Below, in pieces: positions 9,009 to 19,294 of a DNA stretch of 64,000 bases. Within the stretch, counting starts at the first letter, position 1; each line of letters opens with the position of its first letter. Source of the stretch: Rhizobium sp. CCGE 510 (GTDB taxonomy: Bacteria > Pseudomonadota > Alphaproteobacteria > Rhizobiales > Rhizobiaceae); NCBI RefSeq assembly GCF_000292525.1, contig NZ_AEYF01000015.1, positions 1 to 64,000 on the forward strand, written 5' to 3'. The notes under the pieces are model-generated. The model made no database searches. It was not told the origin of the DNA and was given only the letters and a program-made list of their open reading frames with translations. Position numbers and translations under genes: made by a program.

Positions 9009-10112
9009 ATGTATCGCGGCAGATTGGAGCGGGATCTCTCGCTCTGGGTAGGTAAGGGCCTGCTCGGGCAGGAGACGGCGGGCGCGCTTCTCGCCGAATA
9101 TGACAGCCGCCCGGCAAGCTTCAGCCTCGGGCGGGTGCTGATGGCGCTGGCGGCGGTGCTGCTTGCATCAGCCATCCTGCTGGTGGTCGCGTCCAACTGG
9201 GAGGCCATTCCGCGCCTCGTTCGCGTCGGCGTCATCCTTGCCCTGATCTGGGTGGTGCACATCGCCGCCGCTCGGATGCTTGCCCGCGGTGCGACAGCGG
9301 CGGCAAGCGGTTTGCTGATCATCGGCGCGATGAGTTTCGGCGGCGCCATCTCGCTGGTCGGACAGATGTATCATCTCTCCGGCGACGAGCAGACGGTGAT
9401 GTATATCTGGTTCGCGATTGCGACGATCTCGGCAATCTTGTTCCGTTCGGGCGCAGTGGTCGTCGTCGCCGGCTTCCTTTCCTGGGCGTCTTTCGCCGTC
9501 TATCTCGAGAATCACGACACACATTGGATAGGGCTCGATCCCTGGATGGCGCCCGTCATGGCGGTGATCGTCATCGGGCTGGTGCGGTATACCGGCGCCG
9601 AGCGGGCCCGCCATCTCGCCTATCTGCTTTTGATCGGTTGGCTCGCCTGGCTCTATACGCTCTATGAGGAGATCGCCGTGGCGCTCGCCTTCGCGATCGG
9701 CGGCATGGCGGCGTTCGTCCTGACGGCATTGCCGCTCCCGCGGATTACCTCCCTGGTCAGGAGCGCCGGTGCGGCCCCGGCCTTCTACAGCTTCCTTGTC
9801 GCCGTGATCGGCTTGCTGCTGCTGCACTTCGAAATCGAGGACGGCTGGCGGCTGGTGGTGCTCGGCGTGGCGACGCTTGCCGCTTCGGTGCTGGCGATTG
9901 CCCTGCATGGCAGGGACAACGGCGCGGTGCGTTATCTCGCCTACTCCACGTTTGCTGCCGAAATGCTTTATCTCGCTTCCGTCACGGTCGGCTCGATCCT
10001 CGGCACGTCGAGCCTCTTCCTGTTCTCCGGTCTCGTGGTCGCGCTGGTTGCCTGGATCGTCATCCGCCTCGAGCGGCGTTTTTCGGCGAATGCACAGGGG
10101 GAGCGCGCATGA
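9009..10112 (+). CDS. DUF2157 polytopic membrane protein
   Basis: A 367-aa inner-membrane protein with a short cytoplasmic N-terminus (GRLERDLSLWVGKGLLG) typical of DUF2157, then about ten hydrophobic helices. The start follows GAGGGGTGGAG. The next gene overlaps its stop by ATGA, so the two are translationally coupled. DUF2157 and GDYXXLXY proteins are regularly adjacent or fused, which suggests they act together; the function is not known. Confidence 0.9.
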   Translation: MYRGRLERDLSLWVGKGLLGQETAGALLAEYDSRPASFSLGRVLMALAAVLLASAILLVVASNWEAIPRLVRVGVILALIWVVHIAAARMLARGATAAASGLLIIGAMSFGGAISLVGQMYHLSGDEQTVMYIWFAIATISAILFRSGAVVVVAGFLSWASFAVYLENHDTHWIGLDPWMAPVMAVIVIGLVRYTGAERARHLAYLLLIGWLAWLYTLYEEIAVALAFAIGGMAAFVLTALPLPRITSLVRSAGAAPAFYSFLVAVIGLLLLHFEIEDGWRLVVLGVATLAASVLAIALHGRDNGAVRYLAYSTFAAEMLYLASVTVGSILGTSSLFLFSGLVVALVAWIVIRLERRFSANAQGERA

Positions 10113-10699
10113 GCTCGTTCATGGCAAGGCTGCAATCCGGCAAGGGCTATCTGCTTTCGGCGATCATCGTCGCCGGCCTGCAGACCCTTATCCTTGGCAC
10201 GATCATCCAGAGCCGGGCGTCGATCCTCGCCGATGGCGCCGAGGTGCTGCTGAAAACGGCGCCGGTCGATCCGCGCGATTTCCTGCGCGGCGACTATGTC
10301 GTCTTGAACTACGATATTTCCTCGGTGTCGGTGCAGACGGTTTCCGGTGGTATTCCGGCCGAGCCCGGCGAGCGGACTTTATGGGTCCGGTTGAAGAAGC
10401 AGGAGGATGGTTTCTGGACGGTGACCGAATCGTCCTTTCACGAACTGCCACCGGCACCGGAGACGGTGATCCTGCGCAGCCAGCCATTCTACAGTGGCGG
10501 ACTGGCTGCAGGCGACAACATCCGCGTCGAATATGGCATCGAGCGTTACTACGTTCCCGAAGGCGAGGGCAAGCCGATCGAGGAGGCTCGCAACGACGGC
10601 AATGTCGCGATCGCGGTGCGCGTCTCGCCAGCGGGGGATGCACAAATCCGCAGTCTTCGCGTTGACGGCAAGCCGGTTTACGACGAGCCGCTCTATTGA
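10109..10699 (+). CDS. GDYXXLXY-motif membrane-anchored protein
   Basis: A 196-aa protein with one N-terminal membrane helix (about residues 15-35) and an extracytoplasmic domain holding the family signature RGDYVVLNYDIS near residue 70. It begins within the last codons of the DUF2157 gene (ATGA overlap). The family is a frequent partner of DUF2157; biochemical role unknown. Confidence 0.9.
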   Translation: MSSFMARLQSGKGYLLSAIIVAGLQTLILGTIIQSRASILADGAEVLLKTAPVDPRDFLRGDYVVLNYDISSVSVQTVSGGIPAEPGERTLWVRLKKQEDGFWTVTESSFHELPPAPETVILRSQPFYSGGLAAGDNIRVEYGIERYYVPEGEGKPIEEARNDGNVAIAVRVSPAGDAQIRSLRVDGKPVYDEPLY

Positions 10700-10851
10700 T
10701 CCGGGCGCAGTTCGGAAGAGGGCGGCTTCCGGGCCGCAAATCCCTGTCATTTGCCGTTCATTTTTCCTTTGCCTCGACCAAATCGGGTGATATAGAGACG
10801 CCGCGCTCCGGAAGGCCTCATGCGCAGGCATAGGCATGCGGTTTTGTGAAC

Positions 10852-10936
<85 letters not shown>

Positions 10937-11135
10937 AGCTGTTTGCAGGCGGGAGACTGACATCGGTTGCCTCAGGGCAGCCGAGAGTTGTCCCGAATAC
11001 CCCGCGAGTGCCGTTCCCCTTTGGGCGGAATGATACAGGAATTGGGAAAAGTCACGCGCGGCACGCTGCCGGCGTCGTGCTCATTGAAACGAACGGCGTC
11101 TGGGCACGGCCGCCACGAAATGAAGGTAGGAAGAC

Positions 11136-12620
11136 ATGCAGGTTATCGAAACGCTCGCTGAAGGGCTGAAGCGCGAAATCAAGGTCGTTATCCCGGCCAA
11201 GGACATGCAAGACAAGATGAATGAGCGTCTTGCCGATGTGAAGGACAAGGTTCGCATTAACGGCTTCCGTCCGGGCAAGGTACCCGCTGCTCACCTGAAG
11301 AAGGTCTACGGCAAGTCGATCATGGCCGACCTCGTCAACGAGATCGTCCGCGAGCAGCCGTCCGCCATCCTGTCCAGCCGCGGCGAAAAATCGGCCACGC
11401 AGCCGGAAATCGCCATGACTGAGGACAAGGACGAAGCCGACAAGATTCTCGCCGCCGAGCAGGATTTCGAATTCACGCTCTCCTATGAAGTGCTGCCGCC
11501 GATCGAGCTGAAGTCGGTCAAGGGCATCAAGGTCACGCGCGAAGTCATCGACATCTCGGACGACGAAGTCAACGAGCAGGTCCTGAAGGTTGCCGAAAGC
11601 GCTCGCGCCTACGAGACCAAGACCGGCAAGGCCGCAAACGGCGACCGCATCACCATGGATTACGTCGGCAAGGTTGATGGCGAAGCCTTCGAAGGCGGCA
11701 CCGACCAGGGCGCCGAACTGGTGCTCGGCTCCGGCCGCTTCATTCCTGGCTTTGAAGACCAGCTCGCCGGCACCAAGGCTGGCGACGAGAAGACCATCAT
11801 CGTGACCTTCCCGGCCGACTACCCGGCCAAGAACCTCGCCGGCAAGGAAGCGACCTTCGACGTATCGGTCAAGGATGTCGCAGCACCTGCCGCTGTCGAG
11901 ATCAACGACGAACTCGCCTCCAAGCTCGGCATCGAATCCGCCGATCGCCTGAAGGAAATCGTCCGCGGCCAGATCGAATCGCAGTACGGCTCGCTGACCC
12001 GCCAGAAGCTGAAGCGCCAGATCCTCGATCAGCTCGACGAGATGTACAAGTTCGAGACCCCGAACTCGCTCGTCGACGCTGAATACAACGGCATCTGGAG
12101 CCAGGTGAACAACGACCTCGCCCAGTCCGGCAAGACCTTCGAGGACGAAGACACCACCGAAGAGAAGGCACGTGAGGAATACAAGACGCTCGCCGAGCGT
12201 CGTGTCCGCCTCGGCCTCGTTCTCTCCGAAATCGGCGAAAAGGCCGGCGTCGAAGTCAGCGAAGACGAAATGCAGCGTGCGATCTACGAACAGCTGCGCC
12301 AGTATCCGGGCCAGGAAAAGCAGATCCTCGAATTCTTCCGCAGCCAGCCGGGTGCCGCCGCGTCGATCCGCGCGCCGATCTTCGAAGAGAAGGTCATCGA
12401 TCACCTGCTGACCGAAATCGACGTCACCGACAAGAAGGTGACCAAGGAAGAGCTGCTCGCCGAGGAAGAGGGCGAGGCTAAGGCCGAAACCAAGAAGGCC
12501 GCCCCGAAGAAGAAGGCTGCCGCCAAGACCGAAGCTGCCGACGCCGGCGAAGGCGAGGAAGCTGCTCCGAAGAAGAAGGCTGCTCCGAAGAAGAAGGCCG
12601 CTGACGAAAGCGCCGAATAA
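11136..12620 (+). CDS. tig: Trigger factor (ribosome-bound chaperone, prolyl isomerase)
   Basis: A 494-aa chaperone that binds the ribosome exit tunnel and nascent chains. The N-terminal ribosome-binding signature [18 protein letters not shown] is at about residues 43-60, the FKBP-type isomerase domain at about 150-245 ([29 protein letters not shown]), then the helical C-terminal domain. The last 50 residues are a low-complexity tail with three APKKKAA-type repeats, common in rhizobia and absent from E. coli. Followed by a clear terminator. Confidence 0.97.
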   Translation: MQVIETLAEGLKREIKVVIPAKDMQDKMNERLADVKDKVRINGFRPGKVPAAHLKKVYGKSIMADLVNEIVREQPSAILSSRGEKSATQPEIAMTEDKDEADKILAAEQDFEFTLSYEVLPPIELKSVKGIKVTREVIDISDDEVNEQVLKVAESARAYETKTGKAANGDRITMDYVGKVDGEAFEGGTDQGAELVLGSGRFIPGFEDQLAGTKAGDEKTIIVTFPADYPAKNLAGKEATFDVSVKDVAAPAAVEINDELASKLGIESADRLKEIVRGQIESQYGSLTRQKLKRQILDQLDEMYKFETPNSLVDAEYNGIWSQVNNDLAQSGKTFEDEDTTEEKAREEYKTLAERRVRLGLVLSEIGEKAGVEVSEDEMQRAIYEQLRQYPGQEKQILEFFRSQPGAAASIRAPIFEEKVIDHLLTEIDVTDKKVTKEELLAEEEGEAKAETKKAAPKKKAAAKTEAADAGEGEEAAPKKKAAPKKKAADESAE

Positions 12621-12644
12621 TCGCTTTTCAGTTCTGAAGTTCGA

Positions 12645-12674
12645 AAGGCCTCGCCATCGTGCGGGGCCTTTTTC
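12645..12674 (+). terminator. Rho-independent terminator of tig
   Basis: Stem aaggcc / ggcctt with an inner cgc/gcg extension followed by TTTTTCT, 25 bp after the tig stop. Confidence 0.85.
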
Positions 12675-12709
12675 TATTATCCCGGGCCGTTCACCGCCTC
12701 GTCGATTAT

Positions 12710-12731
12710 TGAGTTTTATTCACTGCAACAA
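12710..12731 (+). promoter_or_regulatory. Conserved promoter box, SnoaL-like gene
   Basis: Reads TGAGTTTTATTCACTGCAACA, about 28 bp upstream of a perfect TATAAT (12750-12755). It is the third copy of the box seen at 7777-7797 and 8781-8802, in the same orientation relative to its gene. Confidence 0.6.
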
Positions 12732-12792
12732 CAAATAGTTGCAATGAAGTATAATTGGATGCAGATTTCGCTGATGGTGGGAGGACCGGAAA

Positions 12793-13215
12793 ATGACCGC
12801 AAAACATGACATGAAGCAACGCGTGGAAGAAATCTACGCTGTGCGTGACCGCGGCGATATCGAGGCCACGCTGGCGCTGATCGGCGAGGATTGCACCTTC
12901 CGGATGGCCGGCAATACACGGTTGGCGCCTTTTTCAATTGAATCCGGCGGGCATGCTTTTCGCCAAGTGATAGAGCAACTCATCACTGTGTGGGATCTAT
13001 CCAATGTAAAGACAGCCGGCATCTATGTGGACGAGGACGAGCAGATGGTCTTCGCTCATCGCGAAGGTGAGGTCAGGCACATCCCGTCGGGTGTGAGCTT
13101 CTATACGGAATTCGTCGACAAGATCCATTTCAGGGATGGGAAACCGGTCAAGATCGTCGAATTCGTCGATACGCTGCAAGTTGCTGAGACAAGCCAGATG
13201 ATCCAAGTCGCATAG
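12793..13215 (+). CDS. SnoaL-like / NTF2-fold protein
   Basis: A 140-aa protein of the SnoaL-like NTF2 cone fold: an N-terminal helix pair (VEEIYAVRDRGDIEATLALI), the DCTFRMAG strand, and a C-terminal VEFVDTL strand. The fold includes isomerases, hydrolases and binding proteins; no active-site assignment can be made. GGAGG lies 9 bp before the ATG and a TATAAT promoter with the shared box lies upstream. Confidence 0.85.
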   Translation: MTAKHDMKQRVEEIYAVRDRGDIEATLALIGEDCTFRMAGNTRLAPFSIESGGHAFRQVIEQLITVWDLSNVKTAGIYVDEDEQMVFAHREGEVRHIPSGVSFYTEFVDKIHFRDGKPVKIVEFVDTLQVAETSQMIQVA

Positions 13216-13226
13216 AGTCACTCCCA

Positions 13227-13345
13227 CGCAAAGCGCGGAGCGGTTTTGTCTGCAATTGCGTAAAAACAAAAGGATAGAGCGGTTCGGCGCTTCTGTTAAA
13301 GCTGAGCCGCTATAAAGCGCGGCGCGTCCAAAAAGACGCGCCCGG
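13227..13345. repeat. Rhizobial intergenic mosaic repeat
   Basis: Fills the gap between convergent genes. It includes a palindrome ggcgcgtc / gacgcgcc (13321-13342) and inverted segments around gagcggtt and gagccgc. It resembles the dispersed intergenic elements of Rhizobiales and shares its core with the element at 5897-5938. Confidence 0.6.
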
Positions 13346-13390
13346 AGCCGCCAAGCGTCGGCCGTCAGCCGCCGTTGCAAGAATTGCCGT

Positions 13391-15160
13391 TCAATGCGCC
13401 GTCAGTTGCGCGACTTTCCTGACATGGCTGACGGCTGCAGCGCCGCCGGCGGTCTGTGTGAAGAGGTGGAGCGTTTCCTCTTCGTCGTCGGCGACAGGCG
13501 TCAGGGCCTGATCCATATAGGTCTTGGACTTGGCATCCCTTGCAATCAGGAACGCCGAAATCGTCAGGCCGATGATCGTGCCGGCGAGCGAAGCGTGTTT
13601 TCTGAAGGTTTCCCAGGCAAAGCGCGGCCAGAAGACCAGCGGATTTTCGCGTGGCAGTTCCGGGCGCCGCTCGGCCGGCGTCTTCAGCCGCAGCAGGCCG
13701 CTCTGCAACGGATGCACATTTTCCAGCGGCACGGTGGTTGCGAAGGAGACGAGAACCTTGACGAGTCTTGCGAGCGGCACCCCGGTCGCCACCGCGCGGC
13801 GCAGCAGGGTCTTCATGTGCTTCGGCGAATAATAGAGCGCCCAGGCCTCATGATAGATGTCTTCCCACTCCTGCTTGCTCATCTTCGGATGCGCGGTGCA
13901 GACGTGCTCGACATCGTAGATGTTAAGGTCGCCATCCATCTCGATGCCCTTCTTCCACAGGACCTGATGGTCCTCGGAGCCGGGCAGCGGCGTCAGGATG
14001 AAGAATTCGATGACGTCGAGCGGCAGTTCGTCCTGGATGATCGCGATGTCGCGGCGGATCGATTCCGGCGTGTCGGCGGGGAAGCCGAGGATATAACCGG
14101 CCAGCGTCATGATGCCCTGCGCCTTCCAGGCGAGCAGCATTTTGCGATATTCGGTGATCTTGTTCTGGTTCTTCTTGGCGGCGGTCAGATTGTCCGGATT
14201 GACATTTTCGAGGCCGATGAAAACGCGGGTGACGCCGGCGCGCCGGGATTTTTCGATGAAATTGGGGATCTTGTGGCAGAGCGTGTCGACCTGGATCATC
14301 AGGCCCAGCGGAATGCCGTCCCGCTCCTTGAGCTCGATCAACCGGTCAAAGATCGCTTCCCAATCCTTGTTGCGGGCGAAATTGTCATCGGTGATGAAGA
14401 ATTTGTGGATGCCCTGCGCCCAGTTCATCCGCACCAGCTTTTCGACATCGTCGGCAGAGCGGAAACGCGACTTGCGTCCCTGCACGTTGATGATGGTGCA
14501 GAACGAGCACTGGTAGGGACAACCGCGTCCGGCATCGAAGCTGGTGCTCAGCCCGAGCGTGCGTTGGATATTGTCCTTCGGCAGGAAGGGAACCGGGGTG
14601 CCACCGATGCCGGGAAGGTCGTTCATGAAATTGTAGAGCGGCTTCAACTCGCCGTCAGCGGCATCGCGCAGCACCATCTCCAGCCGACCTTCGGCCTCGC
14701 CGGCAAACATCGAGATGCCCATTTCACGGCAGGCGTCGAGCCCGACCGCCTTCCCATCCAGCATCGACAGGCAGCCGGAAACATGGAAACCACCGATGGA
14801 AACCGGCAGGCCGGCCTCGCGGAACGGCCGGGCGATATCGAGCGCGCGCGGATACTGATTGGTCTGAACGCCGACCAGCGAGATCATGCCGAAATTGTCG
14901 TGACGCTTGAACTGGGCGAGCAACTTGGCGACATCGATCCGCGTATTGGTCTCATCGATCACGGTAATGTCGATCGCGGTATCCGGCCCGAGCACCTGGC
15001 GCTCGGCGCATTCGGCGGCGATGCCGTAGAGAGCTGCGAGCGAATTAGAGGGGATCATCGCTCGCCACCAGCGGATGACATAACCGTCATCGTCATAATG
15101 CGACGGCTTGATCAGGATCAGCTGAAAACGTCGGCGTGCAGCTTCCAAGACATGGGACAA
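13391..15160 (-). CDS. B12-binding-domain radical SAM protein
   Basis: A 589-aa protein with an N-terminal cobalamin-binding-like domain (about residues 60-190; SLVGVQTNQYPRALDIA, GGFHVSG) and a radical SAM domain carrying the cluster motif GCPYQCSFCTI near residue 215. The C-terminal region (about 440-560) is family-specific. Such proteins catalyse radical methylations or rearrangements; the substrate here is unknown, and the canonical B12 DxHxxG is not obvious. Stands alone between convergent and unrelated neighbours. Confidence 0.88.
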   Translation of the reverse strand: MSHVLEAARRRFQLILIKPSHYDDDGYVIRWWRAMIPSNSLAALYGIAAECAERQVLGPDTAIDITVIDETNTRIDVAKLLAQFKRHDNFGMISLVGVQTNQYPRALDIARPFREAGLPVSIGGFHVSGCLSMLDGKAVGLDACREMGISMFAGEAEGRLEMVLRDAADGELKPLYNFMNDLPGIGGTPVPFLPKDNIQRTLGLSTSFDAGRGCPYQCSFCTIINVQGRKSRFRSADDVEKLVRMNWAQGIHKFFITDDNFARNKDWEAIFDRLIELKERDGIPLGLMIQVDTLCHKIPNFIEKSRRAGVTRVFIGLENVNPDNLTAAKKNQNKITEYRKMLLAWKAQGIMTLAGYILGFPADTPESIRRDIAIIQDELPLDVIEFFILTPLPGSEDHQVLWKKGIEMDGDLNIYDVEHVCTAHPKMSKQEWEDIYHEAWALYYSPKHMKTLLRRAVATGVPLARLVKVLVSFATTVPLENVHPLQSGLLRLKTPAERRPELPRENPLVFWPRFAWETFRKHASLAGTIIGLTISAFLIARDAKSKTYMDQALTPVADDEEETLHLFTQTAGGAAAVSHVRKVAQLTAH

Positions 15161-15316
15161 GAGTATCTATCTTTCTTCAGAAGCTTTTGCCGGAGCAAAA
15201 TAGTGTTGAAGGCATATATCAGGCATGACGTATCAACGCGATTCAGGAGGTCAAACTAAGGCGTAAAAAACGCGCGCTGCACGCAAAATGCCTCGCACAG
15301 TGAACTCTTCAATATA

Positions 15317-16120
15317 CTACCCGATATCGAGCAGCAATGCGCGGTGGTCGGAGACCTCGGGCGCCTCGACCACTTCGAATTTGACAATCTTAACCCCCGG
15401 TGTAACCAGCATGTAATCGGCAAAGCGGCCCTGCTTCAGATAGTAGGAGGTCCGCGTATCTGCAAGGCCGTTTCCGGTGACGAGATCCGAAAGCCCCAAT
15501 CTGCCGAGAATGGCAAAGGTCGCGCTGTCCGGTAATACGTTGAAATCGCCGCAGACGACCAGCCCTTCGTCGCCCGGCCAGATGCGCTCGATGAGCGCGG
15601 CTAGCGCTGCGGCCTGTTCCTCGCGCGCCGCCGTGTCGCCCTTGCCGGCGGGATCACGCAGGCCATGGATGTGGGCGATGGTCACGGCAGAGGCGTGCTC
15701 ATGGCTGAAGAGACGGATGCAATGGGCGTTCCGTGGCCGCGGATGTTCGCCCCAGCCATTGGCGGAAAAACTGCCATGCACGAAGTCCAGCCCCTGGGCG
15801 ATGACCGAATGCGATTTGCGCACGAAGGTCGCCAGCCCGAATCCGGCGGCAATGGCGGTGTCGCCGTCGAACAGTTCACCTCTCGATGTCGGGCAGAAGA
15901 AGCCGTCATGGCCGGGCAGGGCGGCGCTGATCTCGGCAAATAGATTGGCGCGCTGCGGCAGCTCCAGCCCCGCATCCCGATAGATCGACCACCGGTCATC
16001 CGCACCTGGCGCCCGCAGCACTTCCTGCAGGCAGAGGACATCCGGATCGGCCTGCCTGACATAGCCGATCAGGGCCTCATGCAGCCTGCCGCCCCATGCG
16101 TTCAGCGAAATGATGCGCAA
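15317..16120 (-). CDS. Endonuclease/exonuclease/phosphatase-family protein
   Basis: A 267-aa protein of the EEP superfamily: MRIISLNAWGG at the N-terminus, LCLQEVLRAP with the metal-binding Glu near 33, VVCGDFNVLPDS near 190 and the terminal SDHRALLLDI with the catalytic Asp-His pair. Substrate (nucleic acid, phosphoester or sphingolipid) cannot be told. No signal peptide is seen. Confidence 0.9.
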   Translation of the reverse strand: MRIISLNAWGGRLHEALIGYVRQADPDVLCLQEVLRAPGADDRWSIYRDAGLELPQRANLFAEISAALPGHDGFFCPTSRGELFDGDTAIAAGFGLATFVRKSHSVIAQGLDFVHGSFSANGWGEHPRPRNAHCIRLFSHEHASAVTIAHIHGLRDPAGKGDTAAREEQAAALAALIERIWPGDEGLVVCGDFNVLPDSATFAILGRLGLSDLVTGNGLADTRTSYYLKQGRFADYMLVTPGVKIVKFEVVEAPEVSDHRALLLDIG

Positions 16121-16182
16121 TGCCGTTCGGCTCCGTTTTGACGGCCGGATCTAGACGAAAGCCCACCGTCTATGAGACGCCC

Positions 16183-17589
16183 TCAGAGTTCCGACTTGAT
16201 GTCGCCCATCCGGTTCCAGGCGTCGAGGCCGGCGATCTTGTAGGCTTCGGCAAGGGTCGGATAGTTGAAGGTGTTTTCGACGAAATATTCGACCGTGCCT
16301 TTGAGATTGAGCACCGCCTGGCCGATATGCACCAGCTCGGTGGCGCCTTCGCCGACGATGTGCACGCCGAGCAGCCGGCGGGTCTTCAGGGAGAAGATCA
16401 GCTTCAAAAGCCCGGTGTCGAGGCCCATGATGTGGCCGCGCGAGGTCTCGCGGAAGCGGGCGATGCCGCATTCATAGGGAATGCCGCGCTCCTTCATCTC
16501 TTCTTCGGTCAGGCCGCAGGTGGAAATTTCCGGCACGGCATAGATACCGTAGGGGAAATATTTCGGCGGTTCCTTGGCGACCGCGCCGATCGCGACGCGG
16601 GCAGCGATGCGGCCCTGTTCCATCGACGTCGAGGCAAGGCTGGGAAAACCGACGACGTCGCCGGCGGCATAGACGTTGGCAACCGATGTCTGGAAAGTTT
16701 CCGGATTGACCTTGAGACGGCCGCGGCTGTCGGCTTCGAGGCCGATGGCCGGCAGGTTCAGCGCGTCGGTCGCCCCCATGCGTCCGGCGGCGAAAAGCAC
16801 CATGTCGGTGGTCAGGCGCCGGCCACTGTCGAGCGTTAGCTCGACCTTGCCATCTTCCAGCCTCTCCACCTTGTCGGCCTTCTGGCCGAGCAACAGTTTC
16901 ATGTTGCGGTCACGCAGCTGGTAGGTGAAATCCTCGACGATTTCCTTGTCGATGAAGTCGAGCATCGTCGCCTTCGGGTCGATCACGGTGACGGCGGTGT
17001 CGAGCGCGCTGAAGATCGTCGCATATTCGATGCCGATGACGCCGGCACCGATGACGACCATTGAGCGCGGCAGCTCCTGGATATCGAGCAGTTCGTCGCT
17101 GTCGAGAACAGTCCTGCCGTCGAAGGGTATGTAATCGGGGCGGAACGGCTTCGTGCCGACGGCAAGCAGCACGCTGGCGCCGGTGACCTGGGTAATCTCG
17201 CCGTCATCCTTAATCACCTGCAGCGTCGACGGATTGATGAAGCTCGCCTTGCCGCGAATATGCTGCACGCGGTTGCGGGCGAACTGGTGTTCCAGCACCT
17301 CGACCTCGTGGTTGAGCGTAATCAGCAGGCGGCGGCGCAGATCATCTGCACTGATCTCTTCCTTGACGCGGTAAGATCGGCCGTAGAAGCCGCGTTCGCG
17401 CCAGCCGGAAAGGTTGAGCGCCGTCTCGCGCAGCGTTTTGGAGGGGATGGTGCCGGTATGCACGGACACGCCGCCGACCCGTTTCCCCTGCTCGATGACA
17501 AGCACTTTCTTGCCGAGTTTTGCAGCCTGGATCGCGCCGCGGCGCCCTGCGGGACCGCTGCCCACCACAACAAGATCGTACTGAAGCAT
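16183..17589 (-). CDS. sthA: Soluble (Si-specific) pyridine nucleotide transhydrogenase
   Basis: A 468-aa FAD enzyme that transfers hydride between NADPH and NAD+. The N-terminal FAD motif GSGPAGRRGAIQAAKLG and the segment GVSVHTGTIPSKT, in which the redox-disulfide cysteines of lipoamide dehydrogenases are replaced, identify SthA. The NAD-binding motif GAGVIGIEYATIFSALD lies near 180. The start at 17589 gives the family N-terminus MLQYDLVVV; an upstream GTG (17628) adds 13 unlikely residues. Confidence 0.94.
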   Translation of the reverse strand: MLQYDLVVVGSGPAGRRGAIQAAKLGKKVLVIEQGKRVGGVSVHTGTIPSKTLRETALNLSGWRERGFYGRSYRVKEEISADDLRRRLLITLNHEVEVLEHQFARNRVQHIRGKASFINPSTLQVIKDDGEITQVTGASVLLAVGTKPFRPDYIPFDGRTVLDSDELLDIQELPRSMVVIGAGVIGIEYATIFSALDTAVTVIDPKATMLDFIDKEIVEDFTYQLRDRNMKLLLGQKADKVERLEDGKVELTLDSGRRLTTDMVLFAAGRMGATDALNLPAIGLEADSRGRLKVNPETFQTSVANVYAAGDVVGFPSLASTSMEQGRIAARVAIGAVAKEPPKYFPYGIYAVPEISTCGLTEEEMKERGIPYECGIARFRETSRGHIMGLDTGLLKLIFSLKTRRLLGVHIVGEGATELVHIGQAVLNLKGTVEYFVENTFNYPTLAEAYKIAGLDAWNRMGDIKSEL

Positions 17590-17708
17590 CGTCTGGCCCC
17601 GGATTGGAAATGGAATCATTTGCGACACAAAGATGTCGCCCGTCTATCGGTAGCCGGTCAATGTTACAGATTGTTTTACGGCCACCGATTCAGCCGGCCC
17701 TGTGCTTT

Positions 17709-18010
17709 TCAGATCAGCTTCAGCCCCTTCAGGCTGACATGGCCGTCCTTGCCGATGATGATGTGGTCGTGGACGGTGATATCGAGCGCCTTGGCCGCCT
17801 CGATGATCACCTTCGTCATGTCGATGTCGGCGCGCGATGGCGTCGGGTCGCCGGAGGGGTGGTTGTGGACGAGGATCATCGCCGTTGCCGACAGCTCGAG
17901 CGCGCGTTTCACCACCTCGCGCGGATAGACCGGCGTGTGGTCGACAGTGCCGCGGCCCTGGACCTCATCGGCAATCAGCACGTTGCGCTTGTCGAGGAAG
18001 AGGATGCGGA
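17709..18010 (-). pseudogene. radC: radC, 3' fragment (JAMM/MPN domain), separated by element insertion
   Basis: Encodes the C-terminal half of the DNA-repair-associated protein RadC, with the metalloprotease-like motif [14 protein letters not shown] intact. It begins without a native start at the attL core; read across the core it continues [16 protein letters not shown]. The missing N-terminal half lies 17.7 kb away at 35676-36211, in the same orientation, and the two rejoin in frame if the element is removed. A GTG at 17981 could start a 90-aa fragment, but no ribosome binding site supports it. Confidence 0.93.
18001..18010. repeat. attL core, 10-bp direct repeat
   Basis: Sequence aggatgcgga, identical to 35676-35685. 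The left flank (gtcgaggaag) is radC, the right flank is element DNA. Excision at the repeat restores an unbroken radC. Confidence 0.9.
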
Positions 18011-18058
18011 TGTGTTTCTCTGTTTCAAAATCCGCAACCTTTTCAATCGATTGCTGGA

Positions 18059-18091
18059 GACGTCCCCTAAACGTCCCTTGCGCGTCCCTTA
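18059..18091 (+). repeat. Three tandem 11-bp arm-type sites next to attL
   Basis: gacgtccccta, aacgtcccttg and cgcgtccctta follow each other with an exact 11-bp period (about one helical turn), all containing cgtccc. The first starts 48 bp from the attL core, and the third overlaps the integrase stop codon. An exact inverted copy of the first lies 48 bp from attR. Best explained as integrase arm-binding sites. Confidence 0.75.
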
Positions 18092-19294
18092 TTCCGTGTT
18101 CTCGCTACGTTTCGCCAACCGCATCTTAGCAACGCGATTGGTCTGCTCGATGACGCCGCGGTTATACCGGGCGCTGGTCTGGCGGTTTTTATGTCCCGCC
18201 GATTTCATGACGTCGGTCTCGGATGCGCCCACGCTGTAGGCCTCGGTGATGGCGCCGGCGCGAGCGTCCATATTCCAGACGGTCTTGGGTATGCCGCCTT
18301 TATTTGCGACCTTCCGCCACCGCTCCGTGAATTTCCGGTTCTTATAGGGCACGCCTGTCGCCTCAGACATAATCATCGGCCCGACGCGTTTTTCCATCGG
18401 CACGCGCTCGATTTCCTCAAGAACGGCCGGATGCAGCTTGAGATCGTGCTCGACTTCAAAGCCAGTCTTCGTGTGCTTCTTACGCAGTATCATGTTTTCG
18501 TCGATATCCGACCAGACGAGGCCGTTAACCCAACGCGTGCTTTTATAGGTAATGCCGCCTTGGTCGACGTCGTCCGCAGGCTCCCATTCGCCCACCACGT
18601 CTTTCTGACGCAAAGCAAGCTCGAACTGTAGCACGGTGGCTAGCGCGATCGACGGAAAGGCTTCGGCATGCGCCGCGATCCGCACTGCGTTGACATGGTC
18701 GATCGTCATGACAGACGTGCGGGCAGGCGGTGTTTTGAACCGGATCTTGCCGAGGATGGTGTCGGCGCGGAAGCAGTCTTCGAAACCGAGCGTGACGCCG
18801 TAGCTGATTAGCTGGCGCACGGCATCCATGGCATGTTTGGCGCGCCACGGGCGAGGGAGCTTGCCTTGTGCCTTCGGCTCGCCCCAGGAGGAGTGCCAAC
18901 GCTTGAAGTCCGGACCCAGCAGCTTGCCGACTTGGCGGGCGCCAACCGTGGCCTCAATGATGATCAGCGACTTGAGGATGTTTTCCCGGCTGTTCCACTT
19001 AATGGACTGAAACGGGGAATCGGCGTTCGTCTGGTAAAGTCTAGAGAGGCTCCTGATCGTGCCATCGTACCCTGGCGCGGCGTGTTCGCCGTTCGCAGCC
19101 CATGCCAGCATTTCCGCCTGCAGGATACGACAGCGAGCCGCAAGTTGCGTTCGGCCTTCCGATGTCACCGGATAGTGAAGTCGCACGCTCGACGGCCTAT
19201 AACCACGCTTCGCCAGGTCGGCCCGGGCTTCCCAATATTCGCGGAACGTCCCGTCCTTGTTCTTTTTCCGCTTGAGGCCGGGCGCGTCGGTCAT
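18089..19294 (-). CDS. Tyrosine recombinase / phage integrase
   Basis: A 401-aa site-specific recombinase. The C-terminal catalytic domain shows FELALRQKD (first Arg, near residue 228), [17 protein letters not shown] (the Arg of the HxxR box; its His is replaced by Asp or Ala) and [15 protein letters not shown] (His and the nucleophilic Tyr). The N-terminal part is basic ([15 protein letters not shown]), as in arm-binding domains. The ATG at 19294 overlaps the stop of the excisionase-like gene (ATGA). Its 3' end lies about 80 bp from attL, the usual place for a phage integrase. Confidence 0.93.
   Translation of the reverse strand: MTDAPGLKRKKNKDGTFREYWEARADLAKRGYRPSSVRLHYPVTSEGRTQLAARCRILQAEMLAWAANGEHAAPGYDGTIRSLSRLYQTNADSPFQSIKWNSRENILKSLIIIEATVGARQVGKLLGPDFKRWHSSWGEPKAQGKLPRPWRAKHAMDAVRQLISYGVTLGFEDCFRADTILGKIRFKTPPARTSVMTIDHVNAVRIAAHAEAFPSIALATVLQFELALRQKDVVGEWEPADDVDQGGITYKSTRWVNGLVWSDIDENMILRKKHTKTGFEVEHDLKLHPAVLEEIERVPMEKRVGPMIMSEATGVPYKNRKFTERWRKVANKGGIPKTVWNMDARAGAITEAYSVGASETDVMKSAGHKNRQTSARYNRGVIEQTNRVAKMRLAKRSENTE

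Noticed and set aside
11052..12404. 450-codon minus-strand frame
   Set aside because: Complement of trigger factor; Val/Leu/Asp-rich composition is what reverse-reading of its Glu/Lys codons gives.
13394..15259. 621-codon plus-strand open frame
   Set aside because: It lies antisense to the radical SAM gene, which has complete family motifs. High GC makes long antisense frames common; the product shows no recognisable domain.
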